Assembly: GCA_002299885.1 (NCBI GenBank)
Contig: DBOB01000031.1
Coordinates: 136,277 to 200,276, forward strand
Reading direction: 5' to 3'
DNA from: Sediminibacterium sp. UBA657
GTDB taxonomy: Bacteria; Bacteroidota; Bacteroidia; Chitinophagales; Chitinophagaceae
DNA: 64,000 bases
This document shows, in pieces, positions 1 through 9,068 of this stretch. The stretch's first letter is position 1. Each line of letters opens with the position of its first letter. Under the pieces are notes generated by a model. That model searched no databases and was not told the DNA's origin. It was given only the letters and a program-made list of their open reading frames with translations. The position numbers and the translations under genes were made by a program.

Positions 1-36
1 AAAAAAAACGCTCCGAAATTTCGGAGCGTTTTTTTT
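1..36 (-). terminator. Intrinsic terminator, bidirectional
   Basis: A perfect inverted repeat (arms of CGCTCCGAAA and its complement) is flanked by eight A on the left and eight T on the right. It lies just past the stop of the minus-strand S9 peptidase, so it should end that transcript; the symmetry would let it stop plus-strand transcription too. Confidence 0.9.
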
Positions 37-85
37 ATTGAACAGTTTAAAAATTTATTCAATTGAATAAATTTAAGTCGGCCTT

Positions 86-2551
86 TTATTTCTTGCGCTC
101 TACATCTCTATTTAACTCATCAATATCTACAGAACGTTCCGTATGATCACCTAATAAATATTTAGAGAAATAGTCTGCAGTTCTCCAGAACCAGTATTCA
201 TTCATGTCTCCGAAACTGTGTCTTTGTGTAGGTAAAATCAACATATCAAAACGCTTATTGGCCTTAATCAATGCATTCACCACTCTTAAAGTATTAGCAG
301 GATGTACATTGTTATCAATCTCACCATGGATTAATAATAATTTACCTTTTAAGTTTTTAGCTAAATCTGGATTTTTATCAATCATATAACTAAAAGTAGT
401 ATCACCTTTTTCAGAAATATTTTCTTTTACGCCATGATGTTTTTCACTCCACCATCTATTGTACACGCTATTGTCGTGGTTACCTGCATTACTAACAGCT
501 ACCTTAAAGATATCTGGATACACCAAGATAGCTGCAGTGCTCATGAATCCACCACCGCTATGACCATGAATACCAGCTTTGTTTCTATCTATGAAACTAA
601 ATCTATCAGCTAATTGTTCGATAGTTGCTTTTTTATCGGCAAGTCCGTAATCTCTTAAATTACCGTAACCATAGTTATGATACCATTTGCTTCTAGCTGG
701 ATGGCCACCTCTGTTACCCATTGTAACCACTACAAATCCTAATTGAGCCAATCTGTCAATACGATCCATGCCTTTGCTGAAAGACTTGTTTACAGACTCT
801 GTCTGTGGACCTGGGTATACATATTCAATGATTGGATATTTTTTAGTGCTATCAAAATCGTATGGCTTATACATTACGCCGTATAAATCGGTAATCCCAT
901 CATCTGCTTTAATCTTAAATGTTTCAGGAAATTTATAACCAGTTGCCATTAAGTTTTTTAAATCAGCTGTCTCTAAATCCATTAATTTTCTTCCATCAGC
1001 GCTATGTAAGCTAGATACAGGAGTCGTATTCACCCTAGATGAATTATTTACAAAATAGGTATTGTTATCATTCATACTAAAGCTATGATCAAAATTACCT
1101 GCATTTAATAATTGTAAGCCAGTACCATCCAAATTGATCTTATACAAGTGCATATAGTAAGGATCTTCTTTTCCACCACCAGTCATTGACTCTTTTCCAT
1201 TTGCAGAAAAATAAACTACTCTTTTAGCTTCATCAACTCCAATCACTTCTTCTACATGCCATGCGCCTTGTGTAATTTGATTTTTTAATTTTCCTTGACC
1301 ATCATATAAATACAAATGCGCCCATCCATCGCGCTCACTCCATTCAATCAACTCTGCGCCAGCCTTAATTAATTCTGGCTTTTTGATTTCTATTGAGGTA
1401 TTCATTGATTCCGCCACCAATACCTTTACTTCACCAGTGGTTGTATTTACAACACATTGGTCAATCTTCTTTAAATCACGACTTGTTCTAGCAAGGTATA
1501 ATTGCTCATTGGTTCCAAGCCAGATCATTGGCTTGAATTCATCATCTCTCGCATTTGCTGCCGCTGACTTATTCCACAATGCAATATCTTGATCTTTATA
1601 TAAGGATACATTGATTTCTTTATTGGTATAGTTCACCATGTCTACCAACATTAAATGATCTACTGGCGCTTCTTTCTCGCCTGGCATCCAGTACTTATAA
1701 GTTTCTAAGGTTGGTCTTGGGTCTGCAATACTATTGATCACCCATAAATCTTTTACTTTTCTATTATCTGCTTTTAAAATAGCTAGCTGCTTGCTATTTT
1801 CACTCCATAAACCATACACAGCTTTTCTTTTGTTTTTATTTTTCTCAGCATCTACATTTGTTTCTCCACCTTCATTATGCCAAGCAAAATTTTGTATACC
1901 ATCTTTTGTAATAGCAGTTTCTACAATAGTACTATCGTCTTCATTGAGCAAAGCTTTTTCATAATTGGCTTTGTCCATCATATAAAGATTGTAGTTGCGT
2001 CCAAAAACAACTTTAGATTGATCTGGTGCAATATTCGCCCAGCTTGGTTTTCTTTTAGGCTTAGTGAAACCAACTAGCTCATTCAATTGAGCTGTAATCA
2101 AATTGTATTCAAAGTAAAATACTTTCTTAACTTTTTCGGCCTTTGCATCTTTTTTAGCACCTGGCTTATCTATTTCAATACTACTTTTTACTTCAAACTG
2201 AATCCAGTTCTCATCCTTGATAAATTTCAAAGAATCAATTGGAAGATGTTGTGCATCAAATGGGTCTTTGATGATTCTTGTTAAAGATGCCGCAAGTTGA
2301 TCTTTGTCAAACATGGCCTTCTTTTCATTTTTTACTGGGTCAACAATGATCCATTGCTTTCCTTCACTTGTTTCGTAGGTGTACCAAAACTTATTTGATT
2401 GTTTTAACCAATGAGGATCAACAGACAAAGAGAAAATCATTTTATCCAATTTCTTTGGAGAAAATCTTGCTGCTAAGTCATAATTGGCTTTTTGTTGTCC
2501 AAAAATGAACAGTGGTAAAGCCAGTAGCACTAAAAAAAGTTGTTTACGCAT
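86..2551 (-). CDS. Dipeptidyl-peptidase IV-type S9 serine peptidase
   Basis: Secreted prolyl-oligopeptidase-family exopeptidase, expected to remove N-terminal dipeptides from peptides in the periplasm or outside the cell. The 821-residue protein starts with a signal peptide (MRKQLFLVLLALPLFIFGQ). An N-terminal beta-propeller region runs to about residue 530, followed by an alpha/beta-hydrolase domain from about 560 to 800. The catalytic triad is readable: Ser665 in GHSGGG, Asp746 in GEIDNNVHP and His778 in RHSF. Length and layout fit S9B (DPP-IV) peptidases. It is transcribed alone towards a strong terminator at the left edge. The head-to-head neighbour is a serine hydrolase. The family call is firm; substrate preference is inferred. 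Confidence 0.93.
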   Translation of the reverse strand: MRKQLFLVLLALPLFIFGQQKANYDLAARFSPKKLDKMIFSLSVDPHWLKQSNKFWYTYETSEGKQWIIVDPVKNEKKAMFDKDQLAASLTRIIKDPFDAQHLPIDSLKFIKDENWIQFEVKSSIEIDKPGAKKDAKAEKVKKVFYFEYNLITAQLNELVGFTKPKRKPSWANIAPDQSKVVFGRNYNLYMMDKANYEKALLNEDDSTIVETAITKDGIQNFAWHNEGGETNVDAEKNKNKRKAVYGLWSENSKQLAILKADNRKVKDLWVINSIADPRPTLETYKYWMPGEKEAPVDHLMLVDMVNYTNKEINVSLYKDQDIALWNKSAAANARDDEFKPMIWLGTNEQLYLARTSRDLKKIDQCVVNTTTGEVKVLVAESMNTSIEIKKPELIKAGAELIEWSERDGWAHLYLYDGQGKLKNQITQGAWHVEEVIGVDEAKRVVYFSANGKESMTGGGKEDPYYMHLYKINLDGTGLQLLNAGNFDHSFSMNDNNTYFVNNSSRVNTTPVSSLHSADGRKLMDLETADLKNLMATGYKFPETFKIKADDGITDLYGVMYKPYDFDSTKKYPIIEYVYPGPQTESVNKSFSKGMDRIDRLAQLGFVVVTMGNRGGHPARSKWYHNYGYGNLRDYGLADKKATIEQLADRFSFIDRNKAGIHGHSGGGFMSTAAILVYPDIFKVAVSNAGNHDNSVYNRWWSEKHHGVKENISEKGDTTFSYMIDKNPDLAKNLKGKLLLIHGEIDNNVHPANTLRVVNALIKANKRFDMLILPTQRHSFGDMNEYWFWRTADYFSKYLLGDHTERSVDIDELNRDVERKK

Positions 2552-2624
2552 AGTTGTAATATTAAGTGTAGAAAATTAGCACATTTTTTTGAATTATAAC
2601 CTAATTTGTGATGAATACACGACT

Positions 2625-4157
2625 ATGAAAAAAGCCCTATTTACAAGTTTATTTTTAGCTCCGGTGATGTGCATCATTGGATATGCTCAAACCACTAAAC
2701 AATTTAAGCCAGCTGTATTTGCAGATGAAAATAGAAAAGCAAAACTACAAGCAGCAATGCCACTTGTGGAAGATTTATATAAAGAATATGCAACAAAGCA
2801 CCATTTTCCAGCCTATGCTTTTGCCATTGTATTAGACGGAGAGTTGTTGTATAAAAAAGCAGCTGGATGGGCGAATATCGAGGATAAGATTCCTGCAAAT
2901 GACCAGACCATGTTCCGTATAGCTTCTATGTCCAAAAGCTTCACCACCATGGCTATTTTGCAATTAAGAGACGCTGGAAAATTAAGACTAGATGATCCTA
3001 TTGATCAATATATTCCTGCTATGAAAGGTCAAGTATTGACTAAGGATGGTGCACCCATCACTATCCGTCATTTAATGTCACATCAGGCTGGATTTCCCGA
3101 AGACAATCCTTGGGGAGATAGACAATTAGATGATTCAGAAGCAGATTTAATTGCATTAATAGAAAAAGGACTTTCCTTTTCAAATACGACGGGAACCAAT
3201 TATGAGTATAGCAATCTTGGCTTTGCTATGTTGGGTTATATCATACACAAGGTATCAGGATTAACCTATGACGCTTATATCAAGCAATCCATTTTGGATC
3301 CTTTAGGCATGCAGCATACTACTTACGAATACATGACAATTTCAAAGGAAAATTTAGCGAAGGGCTATCGTACCATTAAAGGAAATTGGGTGAATGTGCC
3401 CTTACTAAAAGATGGAATTTATGGAGCGATGGGTGGGATGATTACTTCGATAGATGATTTTGCAAAATACGTGGCTTTGCATCAAGCTGCATGGCCAGAG
3501 CGCAACGATGTAGAAAACAAAGTGATTAAAAGAAGTACCGTGAGAGAAATGCACCAACCCTATACTTTTATAGGGCTAAATCCAAACTATCAATTTCCAT
3601 CTGGGAAAAAATTAGCTACTACAACTAGTTATAGCTATGGATTAAATTGGATGCGGGATGCCGAAGCAAAAACAAGTATCGGTCATAGTGGAGGACTTCC
3701 TGGTTTTGGAAGTAATTGGCGTTTTATGCCTGAATATGGATTAGGTGTCATCTTTTTTGCCAACCATACTTATGCACCAACTTCCACTATGAATTTAATT
3801 GTATTAGATACTTTGGTTAAAATAGCAAAGCTTCAACCAAGAATGGTTGCTGTATCTCCAATACTTGAGCAACGTCAAAAAGAATTACTACAAATTATTC
3901 CTAGTTGGGAAAAGATTCCAGCCATTTTTGCTGAAAACTTTTTTGACGACTATTTATTGGACGAGTTAAAATCAGAAGCCAAACAACTATTTGATCAAGT
4001 CGGAAAAATACAAATAGTTGGAAAAATGATAGCCGAGAATCAATTAAGAGGCTATTGTATATTGGAAGGCGCTACACAAAAACTAAAATTAAGTTTTACT
4101 TTAAGTCCAGAAAATCCTGCATTGATTCAAGAGTACCATCTAGAACTTGTAAAATAA
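2625..4157 (+). CDS. Secreted class C beta-lactamase-family serine hydrolase
   Basis: Penicillin-binding-protein-like hydrolase (family S12 / beta-lactamase class C fold), 510 residues. The ATG at 2625 is chosen because it opens a clear signal peptide (MKKALFTSLFLAPVMCIIGYAQ); an in-frame TTG at 2589 would put a polar stretch before it. All three active-site elements are visible: Ser101-x-x-Lys104, Tyr195-Ser-Asn197 and His354-Ser-Gly356. The family includes esterases, D-aminopeptidases and peptidoglycan-acting enzymes, so true antibiotic hydrolysis is only one possibility. About 100 residues follow the catalytic domain, with no recognised fold. Monocistronic, head-to-head with the S9 peptidase. 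Confidence 0.9.
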   Translation: MKKALFTSLFLAPVMCIIGYAQTTKQFKPAVFADENRKAKLQAAMPLVEDLYKEYATKHHFPAYAFAIVLDGELLYKKAAGWANIEDKIPANDQTMFRIASMSKSFTTMAILQLRDAGKLRLDDPIDQYIPAMKGQVLTKDGAPITIRHLMSHQAGFPEDNPWGDRQLDDSEADLIALIEKGLSFSNTTGTNYEYSNLGFAMLGYIIHKVSGLTYDAYIKQSILDPLGMQHTTYEYMTISKENLAKGYRTIKGNWVNVPLLKDGIYGAMGGMITSIDDFAKYVALHQAAWPERNDVENKVIKRSTVREMHQPYTFIGLNPNYQFPSGKKLATTTSYSYGLNWMRDAEAKTSIGHSGGLPGFGSNWRFMPEYGLGVIFFANHTYAPTSTMNLIVLDTLVKIAKLQPRMVAVSPILEQRQKELLQIIPSWEKIPAIFAENFFDDYLLDELKSEAKQLFDQVGKIQIVGKMIAENQLRGYCILEGATQKLKLSFTLSPENPALIQEYHLELVK

Positions 4158-4190
4158 AAAAAGTGCACTAGCCCCCCGGCTAGTGCACTT
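4150..4190 (-). terminator. Intrinsic terminator of the Spy-like gene
   Basis: A 13-bp perfect stem (4161-4173 with 4178-4190, loop CCCC) is followed on the minus strand by a T-rich tract. On the plus strand there is no T tract, so it serves the minus-strand gene ending at 4210. The plus-strand hydrolase that ends at 4157 has no terminator of its own. Confidence 0.85.
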
Positions 4191-4209
4191 AAACCAAATC
4201 ACAAACGAA

Positions 4210-4638
4210 TTACATTTGTCTTTTTCTGCGCATCATTTCGTTACGCATTCTATTTAAAAGGTCTCTGTCTACTTTTAAAGCCAGATTCACTCTTTCCTCT
4301 GATTTTAAAATTGGCATCAAGTCTTTCTTAAACTTCTTTCTTATCACTAGCATTGCTTCTTGAAATGCAATCTCATCCTCTTTTGCTGTTTGCATCAAAT
4401 TACGGCTTGCTGCCTTTTGCTCATTGTATACAGGCCAAAATTTTTCTGCTTCTGCTGGAGTCAGGTTCAATTTTTTTGTGATGAATTGAATGCTAAATAA
4501 TTCAAGCCTTTCTCTTTGTTCTTTATTCATTGCTCTTGGAGGCGGCGGTTGCATGTTTCGACCATTCATTGGTTGCTCTTGTGCTTGAGCAACAAAAACA
4601 GTTACAATAAAACTAAAGAGGCATAATATTTTTTTCAT
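4210..4638 (-). CDS. Spy/CpxP-like periplasmic protein (sigma-operon partner)
   Basis: A 142-residue exported protein with signal peptide MKKILCLFSFIVTVFVAQAQ, then a short Pro-rich linker and a charged helical region. The phrase LNLTPAEAEKFWPVYNE resembles the helical hairpins of Spy/CpxP/ZraP-type periplasmic chaperone-sensors, and the tail is very basic (RNEMMRRKRQM). It follows a membrane anti-sigma-like gene (78-bp gap) and an ECF sigma gene, the usual Bacteroidota arrangement. Inferred role: periplasmic stress sensing or chaperoning that feeds back on the anti-sigma factor. No cysteines or histidine-rich metal sites are visible. Confidence 0.75.
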   Translation of the reverse strand: MKKILCLFSFIVTVFVAQAQEQPMNGRNMQPPPPRAMNKEQRERLELFSIQFITKKLNLTPAEAEKFWPVYNEQKAASRNLMQTAKEDEIAFQEAMLVIRKKFKKDLMPILKSEERVNLALKVDRDLLNRMRNEMMRRKRQM

Positions 4639-4716
4639 AAAATGTGAATTTAAAATTTAGACAAATTTATTTTGGAGTAGTTTAATTTTTTTTGATAATT
4701 AATTTTTCAATCTTTT

Positions 4717-5145
4717 TTATTGATTCGTTGAAATTAAATTAGTTCCAGCAGCTTCAATCGCGCTATTCCATTCTACTTCGGCTACAAGTTCATTGTTGTT
4801 AACGTATGCTTCAATCAATTCGTCAGGTAAATTTTCAATTTCAATCGTCTCTACGTTTACAATAGAATCATTTGTGTTTTCTGCCTTATTTATAAAAAGT
4901 GATCCAGTTACAATAGCAAAAAGTAAACTTGCAGCAACTAAATATTTTTTATGTTCTAAAAAAAGTGTCACAATCGGCGCCTTTTTTGGTCCTTGCTTTT
5001 GTGCCTTAATCTTTTGCATTAAATCCAATTCAAATTGATCAAAATACCCAACAGGCAGCTGCTTGGTTTTTGTATCAAAGCTTTTTAAGGCTTCTTCTAG
5101 TCCTTTTGAAATTGATTCGTTTTCCATATCGGTATTTAGATGCAT
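4717..5145 (-). CDS. Membrane-anchored anti-sigma-like protein
   Basis: A 142-residue single-pass protein. Residues 1-65 are hydrophilic and would be cytoplasmic, residues about 69-86 form one membrane helix (around YLVAASLLFAIVTGSLF), and the acidic C-terminal part would be periplasmic. It starts 15 bp after the ECF sigma stop, so it is cotranscribed with it. Position and topology argue for the cognate anti-sigma factor. There is no zinc-binding HxxxCxxC motif, so it is not a ZAS-type anti-sigma. An alternative start at internal Met7 is possible. Confidence 0.7.
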   Translation of the reverse strand: MHLNTDMENESISKGLEEALKSFDTKTKQLPVGYFDQFELDLMQKIKAQKQGPKKAPIVTLFLEHKKYLVAASLLFAIVTGSLFINKAENTNDSIVNVETIEIENLPDELIEAYVNNNELVAEVEWNSAIEAAGTNLISTNQ

Positions 5146-5160
5146 TTTATAGACAAAAGT

Positions 5161-5700
5161 TTAATCTCCCTGAAGTAATGTGGTCATTTTTTTGACAGCT
5201 TGATGGTAATTAGCCTTAGCACCCCCTACAGTTGTACCTGTGATGGAAGCTATTTTTTCGTAGTCAAAATCCTCGTAATACCTTAACATAAATACAAAAC
5301 GTTGTTTTTCAGGCAGTTCTGCGATGGCACGTTCTAATTTGATTTGGATTTCCGTTTCTTTTGGTGCATCCTGACTAGAAGGCCTATCTATAGTTGGATC
5401 TAAGACGCTTAGTTTATGCTGCGCCGTCAAACGTTTTTTCTGGGCAATAAAGTTGAGGGTTTCGTTATAAGCTATCCTAAAAAGCCAAGTGCTAAAAGCA
5501 CTCTCATGTTTAAATCCATCCAGTTTATTCCATACTTTAATCCATACCGCTTGTGCAATATCGTCTGCATCTGCATGTTCGAGCGCCATTTTCTTAATTT
5601 GAAAAAAAACGTTTTCTTGGTGTCTTTTTAGCAATTGAGTAAATGCGCCCTCTTTTGAGTCACCGTTTTGAAATTGTATGATGAGTGCTTGGTCTGTCAT
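5161..5700 (-). CDS. ECF-family RNA polymerase sigma factor
   Basis: A 179-residue sigma-70 family protein of the extracytoplasmic-function group. Region 2 spans about residues 20-95 (DADDIAQAVWIKVWNK, then STWLFRIAYNETLNFI). Region 4 spans about 125-175 (ELPEKQRFVFMLRYYEDFDYEKIASI with a helix-turn-helix). It leads the unit with the anti-sigma-like and Spy-like genes, consistent with regulated release during envelope stress and likely autoregulation. The DUF1501 gene upstream ends 54 bp away on the same strand, so read-through is possible. Confidence 0.92.
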   Translation of the reverse strand: MTDQALIIQFQNGDSKEGAFTQLLKRHQENVFFQIKKMALEHADADDIAQAVWIKVWNKLDGFKHESAFSTWLFRIAYNETLNFIAQKKRLTAQHKLSVLDPTIDRPSSQDAPKETEIQIKLERAIAELPEKQRFVFMLRYYEDFDYEKIASITGTTVGGAKANYHQAVKKMTTLLQGD

Positions 5701-5754
5701 GTATCTTCAAGTTAGACCAAAATGATGTTAAAAAGTTTAAACCACAGTTTTACA

Positions 5755-7326
5755 TTATATTTTAACAATGGTTTTTACATATTGATGTATCCCATTTTGA
5801 ATTCTAATATAATAGACACCCGGTTTTAAATCACTACCTAGTAGAGTGACACTATTCATACCAGCATAACTATAAGTGGCATCTACTAATAATCTAATGA
5901 CCGTACCAGAAGTATCAAGTAATTGAACTAGAGTATGTCCTCCCTCTGTTTTAAATTCTATCCTAGATAAATTTGAAAAAGGATTTGGATAAGCTACAAT
6001 CATTGCGTTTTTTTCAAAAACAGGATTTTTCATTTCTACCGCACAAGCACTTGCATTGATTAAGTTTAATGTTGGAAACTGTTTGAGCATGATTTCTTGA
6101 TTGTCTGCATCCTTGACACAGAACCAATTTTTTAAAATGGAATTATAAATAGTTCTAAAATCATATTGATAAGGTACATTATCACCAACTGTTGCATTCG
6201 CAGGTATTGTTGGGTTTTCACCAAATACACCACCTCTTACATTTTTACCAAATAAAAATAATGGCGCTGCTGCACCATGATCAGTACCGCCACTTGCATT
6301 TGATTTAATTCTTCTTCCAAATTCTGAATAGGTCATGCCTATGACTCTATCTTCTATCTCTTGATTTTTGATATCATTCTGAAAAGCACCAATGGCTTCA
6401 GAGACAGCGCCTAATAAATTCGCATGTGTACCAGTGGCCGTATCAGTTGCTACAGCTTGTGCTGCATGCGTATCAAATCCACCATAATTCACTAAGTAAA
6501 TTTTTGTTTTCAATCCTCCTTTAATCAATCTTGCAACAATTTTTAATTGATTGGCAAGACTTGTATTGGGATAAGTCACTTGCTGCTTTACCGCATCAGA
6601 TGCGGCTTTGATACGGGTAGCATATTTATTGGTCTGCTTTGAAATTCTCCTGATAAAACTTAATTCATACCCCGCATTCGTATTTGGAACGGGTTGTTCG
6701 CTAGCATCAAATAAATTATAAAATGCACTCGGGTCAGAAATACTCATACCCATATTGACTATTGGACCTTGGCAAGTTAATGATGTAATTGAACCAATTT
6801 GAATGGCTAGGGGATCTGTATCTACTTCATTTGGATAATTGTCTGGAAAGCCAGGGTAATTATTATCTAAAAAACGTCCAACCCATCCTGTGTTTAAATA
6901 TTGATTGCTGTCTGATCCACTCATCCAAATATCAGTTGCTCTAAAATGAGAAAAATTAGGTTGAGGATAGCCCACTGCCTGAACAACATCAAGTTGACCT
7001 TCGTTGAATAATTTTTGCATAGCCGTCATGGATGGATGTAATCCTGTTGCATCAAATCCATTTAACTTAAGTATCTTTTTTTCTGGTATAGCAATATTCG
7101 TTCTTGCATTATAGTATTGTCCGTATTGATTGATTGGAAGTACCGTATTCAATCCATCATTTCCTCCATTCAATTGAATGATCACTAGCACCCTATCATT
7201 GTTTACATTGGCTAATACTTCTGGCTCAACCATGCTATGGTTGTTTAACACATGTATTGGATTACCGCTTATGACTGTAGGCGTTAGTACTGCAAGACTA
7301 TTGCGTAAAAAAGTGCTTCTTTTCAT
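5755..7326 (-). CDS. DUF1501 protein with type IX (Por) sorting domain
   Basis: A 523-residue member of the DUF1501 family (sulfatase/alkaline-phosphatase-like fold; function unproven). The N-terminus (MKRSTFLRNSLAVL) resembles a Tat-type signal. Family-typical stretches include QLNGGNDGLNTVLP near the start, NYGGFDTHAAQ and TYSEFGRRIKSNASGGTDHG. Residues about 445-523 are a type A Por C-terminal sorting domain, starting AYPNPF and ending in VKTIVKI, which predicts export through type IX secretion to the cell surface. It begins immediately after the stop codon of the DUF1800 gene (TAA then ATG), indicating translational coupling. Such pairs are common in Bacteroidota and Planctomycetota. Confidence 0.88.
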   Translation of the reverse strand: MKRSTFLRNSLAVLTPTVISGNPIHVLNNHSMVEPEVLANVNNDRVLVIIQLNGGNDGLNTVLPINQYGQYYNARTNIAIPEKKILKLNGFDATGLHPSMTAMQKLFNEGQLDVVQAVGYPQPNFSHFRATDIWMSGSDSNQYLNTGWVGRFLDNNYPGFPDNYPNEVDTDPLAIQIGSITSLTCQGPIVNMGMSISDPSAFYNLFDASEQPVPNTNAGYELSFIRRISKQTNKYATRIKAASDAVKQQVTYPNTSLANQLKIVARLIKGGLKTKIYLVNYGGFDTHAAQAVATDTATGTHANLLGAVSEAIGAFQNDIKNQEIEDRVIGMTYSEFGRRIKSNASGGTDHGAAAPLFLFGKNVRGGVFGENPTIPANATVGDNVPYQYDFRTIYNSILKNWFCVKDADNQEIMLKQFPTLNLINASACAVEMKNPVFEKNAMIVAYPNPFSNLSRIEFKTEGGHTLVQLLDTSGTVIRLLVDATYSYAGMNSVTLLGSDLKPGVYYIRIQNGIHQYVKTIVKI

Positions 7327-8931
7327 TTAACTTAATTGATAGTCTGGCAGGTTCATAATATATTTTACAAGTGCCTTCAATCGGGTATTCACCAAATTAA
7401 AGTTAGCAGTACTTTGATTAGACTGATAGCTGTTCCAAGCTTCTGTCCAATAGTAATCAGCAGTTTGACCACTTAATAAAATTTGTCTTTTTAAATTGTC
7501 TTTGATTGTTTGATCAACTTCAGTTGATATTAAAAGATCAAATAAATCTTGAATCAATTGATTGGGATTGGATGGGTTACTTGAAACTGCTTTTGAAAAA
7601 GGGATTAAATCTATAATGACCCTTTTACCATTTCTGGTATAGCCCGTCTCAATCATCAAGTCTGTAAATTTATTTCGCTTTGGTAAGGTATCGGCATTGA
7701 TCCATAATTCACCATATTCAGGAGACTGATAATAGGCAGGCCATCCAGCCACATTAGGCGGATCCACTAGGTTTTGTCCAAAATTAGTTAATTGACCTAC
7801 CATATTATTAAAATGCGTGTAGGCGTCTGCATAATCTGTAATTGCATTTGGAAAAACTACATTGGTTTTACGCAAAGTACCAATGACATGATCTATCGGA
7901 CTTTTTATTTGACATCCAATGTACAAGGGATCATAAAAATGTGCACTATTAAAAAGCGCAGTCAATACGGGCTTAATTTCAAAATTATTATTTTTAAAAA
8001 TCGTAGCGAGTGGCGTAATAATATTTTTTTCAACCGTCTCGTCGATATAATAAAATACAAACCATCTATAAATTCTTCTGCAGATATATTTAGCCATGTC
8101 CTCCTTTTCAAACAACATGTCTATTAATTCATCTGTTTCGCCTGCCCCTGCAGCGCCTGACTTTCCGGTAATCACTTTATTATTATAGTAGCTCGAAAAT
8201 TGCTTACTACCAGTGTCATGTCTTGTCGCATCAAAATAACTATTGAAGTTTGCATTGATACGCCATCCTGTTAAAACCCTTGCTGCTGCTTTTACATCTG
8301 ACTCTGTAAATTGAACTGCATTGTCCTTACCAACAGTATAGAGTTCTTGTAACTCTCGTCCATAGTTTTCGTCAGGTGCAGTAGCAGAATTCAAATAACC
8401 ATTCAAGTACCTCAACATACCAGGATCAATGGTGACCGCCTTAACCAAGGCTTTGTAATTTCCAAGGGCGTTTTTTCTTAATGTATCATGGTGTTGGTAT
8501 ACGTAGTTTCCAAAAGAAATGGTATCGGCTTCGGTGCCAAAATGATTGCCCCAAAATAAGGTCATTTTTTCTCTGATACTTATATCTTGATGAATCATCA
8601 CGCCAGTAAGCCATTTTTTATAGCTATTTCTTCTTAAGGCATTGATGGTGCCGTCATTAGTTGGTTGGTTGACCCAAGTACTGCCTGGAGCAACATTTGG
8701 ATCAATGACGGTGGCTGTATTGTATTCATTGAGTGGAGGACTAGGAATAGGATCAGTTGGATTGAGCAATTCAGTCACGGAAGCATTAAGCCCCTTCGTT
8801 AAAAATTGTTGAATTTCGGTATGCTTTGCACCAAAAAGGACTCTATTTAATAAATGAGTCGTCGTTTGCTTGGTCCAAGGACCTTTATAGGTTTCAAGAC
8901 CTTGGCTGCTAGAAAGGGGGCTTAACGGCAT
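7327..8931 (-). CDS. DUF1800 family protein
   Basis: A 534-residue DUF1800 protein. Family-like stretches include HLLNRVLFGAKHTE, GNHFGTEAD, NYGRELQELYTVG and AARVLTGWRIN. The family is of unknown biochemical function but is nearly always encoded beside DUF1501. No convincing signal peptide is seen at the chosen ATG. It is the first gene of the two-gene unit and ends exactly where DUF1501 starts. Inference: a partner or maturation factor for the exported DUF1501 protein. Confidence 0.85.
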   Translation of the reverse strand: MPLSPLSSSQGLETYKGPWTKQTTTHLLNRVLFGAKHTEIQQFLTKGLNASVTELLNPTDPIPSPPLNEYNTATVIDPNVAPGSTWVNQPTNDGTINALRRNSYKKWLTGVMIHQDISIREKMTLFWGNHFGTEADTISFGNYVYQHHDTLRKNALGNYKALVKAVTIDPGMLRYLNGYLNSATAPDENYGRELQELYTVGKDNAVQFTESDVKAAARVLTGWRINANFNSYFDATRHDTGSKQFSSYYNNKVITGKSGAAGAGETDELIDMLFEKEDMAKYICRRIYRWFVFYYIDETVEKNIITPLATIFKNNNFEIKPVLTALFNSAHFYDPLYIGCQIKSPIDHVIGTLRKTNVVFPNAITDYADAYTHFNNMVGQLTNFGQNLVDPPNVAGWPAYYQSPEYGELWINADTLPKRNKFTDLMIETGYTRNGKRVIIDLIPFSKAVSSNPSNPNQLIQDLFDLLISTEVDQTIKDNLKRQILLSGQTADYYWTEAWNSYQSNQSTANFNLVNTRLKALVKYIMNLPDYQLS

Positions 8932-9068
8932 ACAAGTTATTTGTTAGCAATTTAGACAATTATCAAATTCAAAAGTTTAAAATACCTTTTTTCATTCTGG
9001 ATGTCATCATTTTTTTCATTTGCATTCAAAATGAAATTATCTTTAAAGCAATTCTAAAAATATACAAT

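Noticed and set aside
1..36. Perfect inverted repeat as the end of an insertion sequence
   Set aside because: A T tract follows on both strands, it lies just after a stop codon and no transposase or target-site duplication is present: it is a terminator.
2589..2624. Upstream TTG start for the beta-lactamase-fold hydrolase
   Set aside because: It would add 12 polar residues ahead of a complete signal peptide; the ATG at 2625 is better.
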